Under the pieces are notes generated by a model, which saw only the letters and a program-made list of their open reading frames with translations, did no database searches and was not told the origin of the DNA. DNA of 64,000 nt from assembly GCA_949285735.1 (NCBI GenBank), contig CASEAQ010000009.1:1-64000 (forward strand), in the 5' to 3' direction. Both the position numbers and the translations under genes were made by a program. The stretch comes from an uncultured Bacteroidales bacterium. Lineage in GTDB: Bacteria; Bacteroidota; Bacteroidia; Bacteroidales; Muribaculaceae. Positions 44,130 to 51,870 of the stretch are shown piece after piece (position 1 is the first letter of the stretch; the number at the start of each line of letters is the position of its first letter).

Positions 44130-47100
44130 TTATGGTTCATGCCTGAGCCCCATCGAGCAGATGACGGTTGGCTCCTTGTGGCTGTATCGGTCCTTGTCGA
44201 TGCGGCACAGGGTCATGTTCTTGCGCATCTCAAGCACATATTCCACTATCTCGTCGCTGGTGTTGGTGCGCAGCATTCGCCCCAACGTGGTTTTGGCACT
44301 TTCGAGCAAGGGGTAGTTATACACGTCGTCGATTGCCAGCTTCAGCATCTCCTTGTTTTCCTGCGAGAAGAACAGGGTGGGTGGATTGTTGTAGTAGTTT
44401 TCCAGCAGCGTGCTGATGCGGTGGCGGACGCTGAAGCGGTTGCCGAATATGCCGCCAATCGAGGTCATTTCGTTGCCGAGCGATTCGGCAGCCTGTGCCA
44501 CCAGTTCGTGGTGGTTGGCTTGCGGAGCTGCGGCAGGTGTGTCGGCATCGCAAGCCAGGGCGTTCAAGATGCGTTTTTGCGACTGGCTCACCACGTTGCC
44601 CTCAGCGTCGAGCCATGTCAGCACGTCGAAGTCGTTGTAGGTCTTGGCATAGGTGATTACGCCGCCCGGCTGTCCGCCTTCAGCCATCTTTGTTGAATAC
44701 ACGATGTCGCTCAATGCCGGGATTGTCTGTTTCAGCTTCGGGTCGGCATCTGTTGCATTTTTCCATATCTGGTATGCCAGCGACGACAAGTCAACGTCGT
44801 TGTCGTCCTCGTCGTCGAGCGAGCCGCTCTTTTCGTTGAACATGTCGCGCAGGTTCTGTTCGTTGCCCTCGAAGAACATCTCGTCGCTTCCCACGATGCG
44901 GGCATTCTCGTTGATGCGGGCGTTCAGGCGCGACCGCAGCTGGATGATTTCTTCCACTCCGTCGGCAGGGAAGAAGGAATAGCAAAAAATCTCGTTTGCC
45001 TCCTGACCGATGCGGTCAACGCGCCCTGCACGCTGGATAAGGCGGATGATAGCCCACGGCAGGTCGAAATTGATGATGACATGAGCGTCCTGCAAGTTTT
45101 GCCCCTCGCTGAGCACGTCGGTGGCTATCAGCACACGGTGTTGCTCGGCATCGGGATACTCTTTGTCGTTGCTCTTGGGGGAGAAATGTTCCACGATTTC
45201 GGTCGGGTTGTTGCTGCCTCCAGTCACGCAAGCCACTTGCGGCATTCCGCGCCTTTTCAGCTGGTGGTAAACGTAGCGTGCCGTGTCGGAAAACTGCGTG
45301 AATACGATAACCTTGTCAGCCCCGTGCTTCTTCTCAAGCAAGTCAGCCAACTCGTTCAGCTTGGGGTCGGCATCGGGCTGCCATGCACCGCAAAGCGCAA
45401 TCATTTTCAGCAATAAGTCGCAGTCGTGGCGGAGCTGCTGCTTCAGGGTGCGCTTGAAGTATTTGGGCGAAATCCACGAGCAGGCATTGCGAGCCTCGAT
45501 GATGGAATAGCATTCCTTGGCTTTTTCCATGTAATAGTCGAAGTCGGTGTGGAAAGAAATTTGCATATTCCCGTTGGTTGCCGGTTCGTCATCGATATTG
45601 CCGAATACCGATGTGTTTTCGTCTTCATCGTCCACGTAGTCGTCGGGGAGCGAGCTTTCGTCGCCGATGGGCAGCGGCAGCTTGTTGTCGATGGCATAAA
45701 TGAAAACGGCGTTGCGCAGTATGTGGCGGTAGAGCGTCAGCAGGAAAGCGAAGCCGCTGCTGTCGATGCGTTTGAAGAAAGTGCTTTGGCAGAAGCCCAT
45801 CATGCGCTGTCCGGCACGCGAGAGGTTCTCGATTACCTGCCTTTCATGTGGCTGTATGTCGGCAGCCTTGTTCTCGTCATAAAAGTGAATCAGCCCGTAG
45901 CGTGGCAGTTTCAACTCTTCCATCAGGCTTATCATTTCAGGCGAATACAGGCGGCTGTATTGGTCGCCGACGGTGGTGGCAAACTTCACGGCACGGGGAA
46001 TCCTGTCGGGGAAATACGACCGTTTGCCGTCGGGGAAGAGCAGGTATTTCCGCCCCGTGGCTTCATCCGTTTTGGCATAGTTCTCCTTGATGAACGTGCG
46101 AGTGCGGCGAATGAGGAACAGCTTCATCAGCTCGTTCCAGTCGTCGGGTTTGCCGCTTTTCTCGAAAGCGCGAATGGAGCGTGGGTGGATGTCGCCGTGC
46201 TTCCGCTTGAACTCCCTTTCGCCCCCGATGGAACGTATGTATTCCTCAGGGCGGATGCCCAAGTCCTGGTCTTCGCCGATGAACAGGCGCAGCTGGCTGC
46301 TCAAGTCGGAGAAGTCCTTGTTGTAGGGCGTGGCAGTGAGCAGCAGCACCTTGCAACTCTGACGCTCGATGAGGCTGCGAATGTTGCGGTAGCGTATGCC
46401 AGCCGAGTTGCGCAGGTTGTGGCTCTCGTCCACGATTACCAGGCGGTAATAGCGTGCCGATTCCACGTCGATGGGTTTTGCCATGGATTGCACCTCGGCT
46501 TTCAAGTCATATTTCCTGATGTATTTCCTCCACATCTCCTGCAAGTTTGCCAGGCAGATGATGAGAGTGCTGCTGGCAAAAGCCATTTCATACAGTTTGG
46601 CGATGGCGCAGGCAGTGATGGTCTTGCCCAAGCCCACCACGTCGCCAATCATTGCCCCGCCTCGCTTGTCGTTGTTCAGGTTTTTTGCCGCTATCTTCAC
46701 GGCAATCTGTTGGAAGTCGAACAGGTCGTGCCTGAACTCAGGCGGCAGCGTGAACTCCTTGATGCCGTTGCGGGCTTCCTGGCTCAGGTAGTAAGCCACT
46801 TTCAGATAGATGTAGTATGGCGGAATAGTCTTGTCGCCAGCCCAGCTCTCGTCGATTATCTGCGCCAGTTCTTTGGAGATGTCGAGGCAGAACCGTTCGT
46901 TCCAGCGGTCGTCGAACCATCGTGCCAGTTTCTCCGCGCTGTCGCTGTCGGCAAACTCTGCGTTCAGTTCGCCCTGGCGGGTCAGCCCGGCATACGTCAG
47001 GTTGCTGCTGCCCATGATGGCTTGAATCTTGTTGAAGTTGTCGTCGGGGCGGTGGGCGAGGTAGAGCTTGGCGTGCAGCGGTTCTTTAAGATATAGTTTT

Positions 47101-47513
47101 ACGCACACTTTTTCTTCTTTCAACTGCACCGACAGGTGGCGCAAAGTCTGCTCGTCGGCATTTGTGGGCAAACCCAGCCGGAGCTGGTTCCTGAAATCCT
47201 GTGCAATTTGCCACTTGCAACGTTGCACGTATTCGGCATCGGGCAGCGATTCGTGACGCGAATAAAGCGAGCGAATCAAGTCCTCGTCGGGGCGGTGCAT
47301 TCCAATCAGCAGGCGGCAATACCTCATCTTGCGTTTGTCGTCCTCATATACATTGTCGCCGGGCAACTTGTCAATCTGTTCCACTATCAGATTCCAGCCG
47401 CGTAGGTTGAAATAGCCCACGCAAAAATCGACGCGCTTCACCCCGGCATTTTCTATGATGCCACGAAGTCCGTCTGTAAACTTTATGTCTATGTTGTCGT
47501 ATATACGTGCCAT
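44130..47513 (-). CDS. PLD-nuclease/SNF2-helicase fusion of a two-gene defence system
   Basis: The 1127-residue protein begins with a phospholipase-D-like domain: LHAKLYLAHRPDD (H147, K149) then MGSSNLTYAGL at about 167-177, giving one HxK-x(n)-S/N half-site as in PLD nucleases that act as dimers. The SNF2 helicase follows: GDVVGLGKTITACAIAKL (Walker A), VDESHN, LLLTATPYNKD, and in the second lobe KVIVFTQFSDTARYV, VLIATDVLSEGQNLQDA and RLIQRAGRVDRIGQ. A roughly 300-residue C-terminal region is not recognised. ATP-driven DNA translocation with cleavage is the likely activity, with the co-transcribed methyltransferase marking self. The start codon abuts an inverted repeat bounding a putative invertible promoter. 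Confidence 0.85.
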   Translation of the reverse strand: MARIYDNIDIKFTDGLRGIIENAGVKRVDFCVGYFNLRGWNLIVEQIDKLPGDNVYEDDKRKMRYCRLLIGMHRPDEDLIRSLYSRHESLPDAEYVQRCKWQIAQDFRNQLRLGLPTNADEQTLRHLSVQLKEEKVCVKLYLKEPLHAKLYLAHRPDDNFNKIQAIMGSSNLTYAGLTRQGELNAEFADSDSAEKLARWFDDRWNERFCLDISKELAQIIDESWAGDKTIPPYYIYLKVAYYLSQEARNGIKEFTLPPEFRHDLFDFQQIAVKIAAKNLNNDKRGGAMIGDVVGLGKTITACAIAKLYEMAFASSTLIICLANLQEMWRKYIRKYDLKAEVQSMAKPIDVESARYYRLVIVDESHNLRNSAGIRYRNIRSLIERQSCKVLLLTATPYNKDFSDLSSQLRLFIGEDQDLGIRPEEYIRSIGGEREFKRKHGDIHPRSIRAFEKSGKPDDWNELMKLFLIRRTRTFIKENYAKTDEATGRKYLLFPDGKRSYFPDRIPRAVKFATTVGDQYSRLYSPEMISLMEELKLPRYGLIHFYDENKAADIQPHERQVIENLSRAGQRMMGFCQSTFFKRIDSSGFAFLLTLYRHILRNAVFIYAIDNKLPLPIGDESSLPDDYVDDEDENTSVFGNIDDEPATNGNMQISFHTDFDYYMEKAKECYSIIEARNACSWISPKYFKRTLKQQLRHDCDLLLKMIALCGAWQPDADPKLNELADLLEKKHGADKVIVFTQFSDTARYVYHQLKRRGMPQVACVTGGSNNPTEIVEHFSPKSNDKEYPDAEQHRVLIATDVLSEGQNLQDAHVIINFDLPWAIIRLIQRAGRVDRIGQEANEIFCYSFFPADGVEEIIQLRSRLNARINENARIVGSDEMFFEGNEQNLRDMFNEKSGSLDDEDDNDVDLSSLAYQIWKNATDADPKLKQTIPALSDIVYSTKMAEGGQPGGVITYAKTYNDFDVLTWLDAEGNVVSQSQKRILNALACDADTPAAAPQANHHELVAQAAESLGNEMTSIGGIFGNRFSVRHRISTLLENYYNNPPTLFFSQENKEMLKLAIDDVYNYPLLESAKTTLGRMLRTNTSDEIVEYVLEMRKNMTLCRIDKDRYSHKEPTVICSMGLRHEP

Positions 47514-47726
47514 TCCCTCTCTTCTTAGGAGACGGATTGTGTGCTATTGTATGCTGAGAATCAATAAGTTGTTGACAGAGTGTGAAGGGTTATGCTAAAT
47601 ATTTTCGCATAAAGTATTGCGAAAAATCGCTTTTTTAGTATTTCGTAGCAGAGAGACAAATCGCTGATATTACAATATATATGTGTATATTTGCAATATA
47701 AAATGTATCTCCTAAGAAGAGTGGGA
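47514..47726. promoter_or_regulatory. Putative invertible promoter segment (phase switch) in OFF orientation
   Basis: Two 19-bp arms, TCCCTCTCTTCTTAGGAGA at 47514-47532 and its reverse complement at 47708-47726, match at 18 of 19 positions. The left arm touches the helicase ATG. Between them the only -7 consensus is TATATTTG on the plus strand (47686-47693), pointing away from the helicase. Inversion would place it about 35 nt upstream of the ATG, reading into the gene. A TTTTCGCA/TTGCGAAAA hairpin with a TTTTTT tract lies inside the segment. Confidence 0.65.
47664..47693 (+). promoter_or_regulatory. Promoter inside the invertible segment
   Basis: TATATTTG is an exact -7 match. The upstream box is CTG at 19 nt, one base from TTG. 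In the present orientation it reads into repeat copy 7 and no gene. Confidence 0.5.
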
Positions 47727-47760
47727 TTGTTTTTGCTAAACAAATTTTTATTGCGAAGTA

Positions 47761-47889
47761 GCTCTGTTGGACTTCTCCGAAGCCCTTGTGTTAAGTGTGG
47801 GTGGAGGTTACTATCCGACGGTTCCTTGCCCACTTCGTTGGGCTGCGTCACCATCGGTTAAGGCATGGTTGGACGGCTCCGCCGCCCAC
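47761..47889 (+). repeat. Structured interspersed repeat, copy 7
   Basis: Complete copy, same orientation and subtype as copy 6: hairpin A CTTC TCC GAAG, hairpin B CCGA/TCGG with inner GCCCA/TGGGC, hairpin C loop TCC. Copies 6 and 7 bracket the two-gene defence island as direct repeats about 7.1 kb apart. AGGAATT-type heptamers follow at 47917-47960; the rest of 47514-48043 shows no gene. Confidence 0.85.
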
Positions 47890-48043
47890 TTTTGCGTGTA
47901 AGGTGACTTACAATCAATTAGGAATGAGGAATCGCAATAAAATTAGGAATGAGGAATTGTGTTATGTGGCACAATTCACTTGCTCGTGCGTTCAATGTGC
48001 GAGGAAGGTGGCGTGTGGCGATTGGGTGCTACCTTTTGTTGTG

Positions 48044-48547
48044 TCAGATGGGAGGGGTGTGCTGGTCGAGAATTGTTATCAGCGACTGTAGGCTCTCTTT
48101 GTTGGCAAAAGCGGTGAAGGGGATGGCAATGAAGCGGTGGCGTACTCCCTGCAGGTTGAGCAGCAGGCACTTTGACTTTACTTGCCTGCTGCTAATGTCG
48201 TGCCATGGAATAGTCACCACGGGATTCTTTAGCCCATATTCAGGGTCGATTGTCAGCGTGATGCCAGCCGGGTCGGCGGCGAGGGTTTTCAGCATTACGT
48301 TGTAGCGGTTCACCTTGTCCAAGCCATAGTTGGCATAAACGAAGAATATTGCCATTGGCGTCATGATGAAAATCATCATCAATGCCACGAGTAAAAACCT
48401 GACGTCGCCCAATGCCAAGCCGAGGCATAGTGCGACAGGGAGGGCGTAAGTCCACCACCACTTGCGCAGGTGCCACATAATCAAAATCTTGCTGAATTTG
48501 CCGCCCGAGATGTTGAATGGGGCTGATTCAAAGCGTTGAGTTTCCAT
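48044..48547 (-). CDS. Two-helix membrane protein, unknown function
   Basis: A 167-residue protein starting METQRFESAPFNIS. Two adjacent hydrophobic segments (WWTYALPVALCLGLALG and FLLVALMMIFIMTPMAIFFVY) are followed by a soluble C-terminal part (NPVVTIPWHDISSRQVKSKCLLLNLQGVRHRFIAIPFTAF). This layout resembles YcxB-like or PH-type membrane proteins, but the match is by shape only. The start overlaps the end of the Ntn-hydrolase gene by 20 bp, so the two are co-transcribed. Confidence 0.6.
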   Translation of the reverse strand: METQRFESAPFNISGGKFSKILIMWHLRKWWWTYALPVALCLGLALGDVRFLLVALMMIFIMTPMAIFFVYANYGLDKVNRYNVMLKTLAADPAGITLTIDPEYGLKNPVVTIPWHDISSRQVKSKCLLLNLQGVRHRFIAIPFTAFANKESLQSLITILDQHTPPI

Positions 48548-49652
48548 GATAGTGCTTGCGTTTTTCGCTGATTCGTCGATATCCCTGCTCGTATGCTTCG
48601 CTGTTGCGCTTGGCAAGTTTTTGGCAATATCCTGTTCCGGCGTTGTTGTAGAGTTTGCTAAGGTCGGCATATCGGTTGCCGTTTCCGTCTTTCCCGAATA
48701 CTTCACGCTTGCGAGCCACAACGGTGTCGCACTGGGGTGAATGGTGGTTGTTGCCTGTGCCGCGCAGCGACGCCGGCACGCCGTTGCCGTCGAGCCACAC
48801 GGCATGGATTTCGGAACATGGCGGATAGCCCAGCCCGACCCACATAGTAGTGAGCAACGGGTTTTCGCCAGCAGTGACACCCTCGATGACGACAGTCGCC
48901 GTTGACGTGTAGCGTGGAATAAATTCCTGGTCGGCAACCAGCTTGTCACCGCTTAGTGAAATGTCGCAGTTGCGCTTGCTGCTGTAGAATCGCCTCGACA
49001 GCGTTTCGGTGAGCAGCTGCGCCGACACATTGCACGAGTCGATGTGCGGAGCAAGCTGGTGCCATGCATTTGTCTCGCGCGTGTAGCCTTTCCCTTCGCC
49101 TTTGCGTCCGCTGTGGGCATAGTTGGTCCTGACGAGCACGCCATCGGGGGCATCGGCAAGGTCATATTTTGTGTAGCCGTAGTTTCCCGTCTCGAAGTAA
49201 GCCCCGTTGCCGAGTGCGTCGATGGTGCCGAAGTTGGCTTCAACGCCGAGCGGCTTGGGCAGGTCGTTGAGAAGCTGTTCAAAGTCATCGACGGTGCGGC
49301 ATCGCTTCAGAGCCTCGGTCATCACGAAACCCTCTTGGTCGATGAGCGCGACGGTGTCGGCTTTCAGGTTGTAAACGGCGGTGTTCATCACGGCAAAGCC
49401 CTGCGAGTTGTAGCCTATCCATGCTTCGCGGCACAGTGTGTCGCCGGCGTTGTAGAGTGCCACATATTCAAATGTCGAGTCGGTGGCGGCAATCCGTTCC
49501 ACTTTGTTGTCTTGACGGGAGGTGTCGCGGTGTTTCCACAGCAGCGGGCGGTGGTTGCCCGTCACCCTGCCCGAGATGATTGCCGACGTGCACGCGCTTA
49601 TGCCGCCAGTGGCAGCCGTGAGCGCCAAAAGTATTATAGCGATATGTTTCAT
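48528..49652 (-). CDS. Exported C45-type Ntn hydrolase (acyl-transferase/amidase-like)
   Basis: The start MKHIAIILLALTAATGGISAC gives a signal sequence and 374 residues. CTSAIISGRVTGNHRPLLWKHRDTS fits the penicillin-acyltransferase-like (C45) and choloylglycine-type family, in which the mature N-terminal Cys is the nucleophile. ISAC at the same place also satisfies a lipobox, so the Cys could instead be lipidated. Later segments include YNSQGFAVMNTAVYNL and GAYFETGNYGYTKYDLAD. Family members cleave or form amide bonds on small acyl substrates; the substrate here is unknown. It has its own promoter, divergent from the thioesterase. Confidence 0.75.
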   Translation of the reverse strand: MKHIAIILLALTAATGGISACTSAIISGRVTGNHRPLLWKHRDTSRQDNKVERIAATDSTFEYVALYNAGDTLCREAWIGYNSQGFAVMNTAVYNLKADTVALIDQEGFVMTEALKRCRTVDDFEQLLNDLPKPLGVEANFGTIDALGNGAYFETGNYGYTKYDLADAPDGVLVRTNYAHSGRKGEGKGYTRETNAWHQLAPHIDSCNVSAQLLTETLSRRFYSSKRNCDISLSGDKLVADQEFIPRYTSTATVVIEGVTAGENPLLTTMWVGLGYPPCSEIHAVWLDGNGVPASLRGTGNNHHSPQCDTVVARKREVFGKDGNGNRYADLSKLYNNAGTGYCQKLAKRNSEAYEQGYRRISEKRKHYHGNSTL

Positions 49653-49679
49653 TGCAAGCAAACGTGTGTGTTGGTGCAT

Positions 49680-49710
49680 CAAAGGTAGTCATGATTGAGT
49701 TAAATGGCAA
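49680..49710 (-). promoter_or_regulatory. Promoter of the Ntn-hydrolase gene
   Basis: On the minus strand TTG is followed after 20 nt by TACCTTTG, an exact -7 match, about 28 nt before the ATG. It overlaps the divergent promoter at 49695-49726. Confidence 0.65.
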
Positions 49711-49726
49711 AAAAATGCTACCTTTG
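49695..49726 (+). promoter_or_regulatory. Promoter of the thioesterase-dprA unit
   Basis: TTG is followed after 21 nt by TACCTTTG, 19 nt before the start codon. Its -33 box lies inside the divergent promoter, so the two start sites probably compete. Confidence 0.6.
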
Positions 49727-49745
49727 CTCTCAAAAACAGGGAAAA

Positions 49746-50153
49746 ATGCACGATTATATTTTTTCGCTTGAGATGGAGGTCCGCGATTATGAAATCGATA
49801 GCGAGGGCATAGTCAACAATGCCAACTATCTCCATTATCTTGAACACACGCGTCATGCGTTTTGCCAGTATGCCGGTTTCTCGTTCGGGCAGATGCAGCA
49901 ACGGGGCATAATCCCCGTGCTCAACCGCGTGGAAATCGACTACAAGGTGCCGTTGCGCAGCGGCGACACGATGGTGAGCAAGTTGTGGATTGAGATGCAG
50001 GGCGTGAGGTTTATTTTCCACCAAGACATCTTCAACAAGGCAACAGGCAAGCAAGCCGTGGGCGCGGTGGTGAGCTGCGTGTGCCTCGAAAATGGCAAGT
50101 TGTCGCGCGGCGAGGCTATCGCCGAGGCGTTTAAAGACTTTTTGACAGATTGA
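49746..50153 (+). CDS. Acyl-CoA thioesterase (hot-dog fold)
   Basis: The start MHDYIFSLEMEVRDYEIDSEG leads to 135 residues; upstream in-frame codons include the promoter and are rejected. GIVNNANYLHYLEHTRHAFCQYAG is the 4-hydroxybenzoyl-CoA thioesterase-type active segment, with D/N and helix start typical of YbgC-like enzymes. Such proteins hydrolyse acyl-CoA or acyl-ACP thioesters; the chain specificity cannot be read. dprA starts 7 bp after its stop. Confidence 0.88.
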   Translation: MHDYIFSLEMEVRDYEIDSEGIVNNANYLHYLEHTRHAFCQYAGFSFGQMQQRGIIPVLNRVEIDYKVPLRSGDTMVSKLWIEMQGVRFIFHQDIFNKATGKQAVGAVVSCVCLENGKLSRGEAIAEAFKDFLTD

Positions 50154-50160
50154 CGACGCT

Positions 50161-51285
50161 GTGGCTGACGAATTGTTAAAATATCGCATTGCCTTTGCCG
50201 CCGTGAGGGGGATGGGCGTGGAGCTTGCGCAGCAGTTGCTTGATGTGTTCCCCGACGAGGCGTCGTTTTTCACAGCCAGCAGCAGGGAACTTGAGGGATT
50301 GTTGCACACCCACAGCAAAATCACCGATGACAGTTACAGGCACAAATTGCTGATGATGGCTGAGGAGGAAGTGGAGTTTGTGACAGACAATGGCATCGAT
50401 GTGACATACTTCACCGACAGCAATTTCCCGGCACGGCTGCTCAATGCGCCCGATGCGCCGATACTCTTGTATGGCAAGGGGCGTTGCGACCTCAACCGTG
50501 GCAAGGTGGTGAGTATCGTTGGTACTCGCAATGCAACACCCTATGGCACTCGCTTCTGTGGCGACCTGATAGCCGAGCTTGCTGCTTGCTTTGGAGATGA
50601 ACTGTTGATTGTGAGTGGCTTGGCATACGGCATAGATATTGCGGCACATCGCGCGGCGTTGCGCGAGGGGGTGGCGACGGTGGCAGTGCTTGCGCATGGG
50701 CTGAACACCATCTATCCGGCGATGCACCGCAGCACAGCCAACGACATGGTGAAGCATGGTGGCGCATTGCTGTCGGACTACACATCGCACGACTACATAA
50801 GCCGGGCAAACTTCCTTGCCCGCAACCGCATCGTTGCCGCGCTTGCCGATTGCACGGTGGTGGTGGAGTCGGCAGAGAAGGGTGGCGCAATGGTGACGGC
50901 AAACATAGCTTCGAGCTACAACCGCGACGTGTTTGCCTTGCCCGGCAGGTCAACTGATGCCTATTCGGCTGGCTGCAACCGCCTGATAGGCCGCAATGTG
51001 GCATCGCTGATAACTTCGGGAGAAGACCTCATGAAAGCCATGCAATGGGAAACTGCCAACCAGCAGCCGAAGAGTGGCACCCAATGCGAACTGTTTCCCG
51101 AATTGTCGCAGGAGGAGCAGATGGTGCTCGATTTCATCAAAGGCTGCGGTGATGACGCCGTGCACGTCAACAAGATATATGCCACGCTGAAGGTGCCGAT
51201 GTCGCAATTGCTGGGCATACTCATCAATCTCGAATTTAAAGGAGTGGTGACCCCGTTGCCCGGCAACAAGTATTCGGCGTCATGA
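50161..51285 (+). CDS. dprA: DNA-processing protein DprA
   Basis: DprA binds incoming single-stranded DNA and loads RecA during natural transformation. The 374-residue protein begins at GTG (MADELLKYRIAFAAVRGMG). The Rossmann core shows VSIVGTRNATPYGTRF, IVSGLAYGIDIAAHRAAL, TVAVLAHGLNTIYPAMH, FLARNRIVAALADCTVVVESAEKGGAMVTANIA and VFALPGRSTDAYSAGCNRLI. A C-terminal winged-helix domain (about 300-374) is present. Length and order are normal. Confidence 0.93.
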   Translation: MADELLKYRIAFAAVRGMGVELAQQLLDVFPDEASFFTASSRELEGLLHTHSKITDDSYRHKLLMMAEEEVEFVTDNGIDVTYFTDSNFPARLLNAPDAPILLYGKGRCDLNRGKVVSIVGTRNATPYGTRFCGDLIAELAACFGDELLIVSGLAYGIDIAAHRAALREGVATVAVLAHGLNTIYPAMHRSTANDMVKHGGALLSDYTSHDYISRANFLARNRIVAALADCTVVVESAEKGGAMVTANIASSYNRDVFALPGRSTDAYSAGCNRLIGRNVASLITSGEDLMKAMQWETANQQPKSGTQCELFPELSQEEQMVLDFIKGCGDDAVHVNKIYATLKVPMSQLLGILINLEFKGVVTPLPGNKYSAS

Positions 51286-51404
51286 ACAAACGCGGGCTGG
51301 AAGACTTGTTTTAATAGACTTTGGTCGATTCCAATCTGTTTCAATGGGGAATATTTGTCATTTGAAAATAGGGGTAAATTTTTTGGCATTTTTTTCGTCT
51401 AACA

Positions 51405-51436
51405 TTTGGAAAATATAAATAAGTGTGTTACATTTG
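51405..51436 (+). promoter_or_regulatory. Promoter of a second candidate small RNA
   Basis: TTTG followed after exactly 20 nt by TACATTTG is a perfect consensus match. The predicted start of transcription is near 51442. Confidence 0.72.
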
Positions 51437-51439
51437 CAT

Positions 51440-51682
51440 TACAAAGATGAAACATACCACATCAAAGTAGATTGGGAAACTCATCAAATTTTAATGAAAT
51501 GCCGAGACAATCTTTCTACTCCAATGGCGGGCCGCACTTCGCAAGGAGCTGTTCTTCGGAACACGGCGGATTACAAAGGACGGAAGACCTCAAACCCTGA
51601 TTATCGGAGTTTCATCGCATCCTTTGATGTGGCTAATATACGGGAACTGCAACGGATTTTTACTTGCAGTTCCCTTTTTTTC
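51440..51682 (+). ncRNA. Candidate structured small RNA (about 240 nt)
   Basis: The region has its own consensus promoter and ends in a perfect terminator. Distant segments are complementary: GATGAAAC (51446-51453) with GTTTCATC (51609-51616), and CCACATCAAAG (51457-51467) with CTTTGATGTGG (51622-51632). Because both pairs keep the same order they cannot nest, so they imply a pseudoknot or two alternative folds. A TGTTC TTC GGAACA hairpin lies in the middle. A reading frame covers part of it, but its end codes through the terminator and it lacks family features. RNA class unknown. Confidence 0.6.
51642..51682 (+). terminator. Rho-independent terminator of the candidate RNA
   Basis: GGGAACTGCAA pairs perfectly with TTGCAGTTCCC around an 11-nt loop and is followed by eight T residues. 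Confidence 0.9.
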
Positions 51683-51833
51683 AATTAGGAATGAGGAATT
51701 AGGAATTGGGGGGCAGCTGAAAATTCTGGGTGTTGAGTGCTGCTTTTCGTTTAAAGCGTGATGGTGGAATGTGAGAGCGTGAAGGTGGATTTGTTATGCG
51801 TTACTGTTCATTACAAATAACTCGGGTGCTGTC

Positions 51834-51857
51834 AGACGCGATGAATCGCGTCTCTAC
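51834..51857 (-). repeat. REP-like palindrome with GTAG foot
   Basis: On the minus strand it reads GTAG, then AGACGCGAT TC ATCGCGTCT, a perfect 9-bp stem. The GTAG next to a GC-rich palindrome is the usual layout of REP sequences recognised by TnpA-REP (RAYT) enzymes. Two other hairpins of the same pattern occur at 62226 and 62763. Confidence 0.65.
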
Positions 51858-51870
51858 GCTAATAGATTCC

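Noticed and set aside
40837..47513. Full DISARM or BREX system
   Set aside because: Genes for DrmA, DrmB, BrxC, BrxL, PglZ or similar are not present on either side; only the methyltransferase and PLD-helicase are found.
51425..51688. Reading frame of 87 codons between dprA and the flippase gene
   Set aside because: It begins within the promoter's -7 box, runs through the perfect terminator hairpin, and lacks family features. The region is better explained as a structured RNA.
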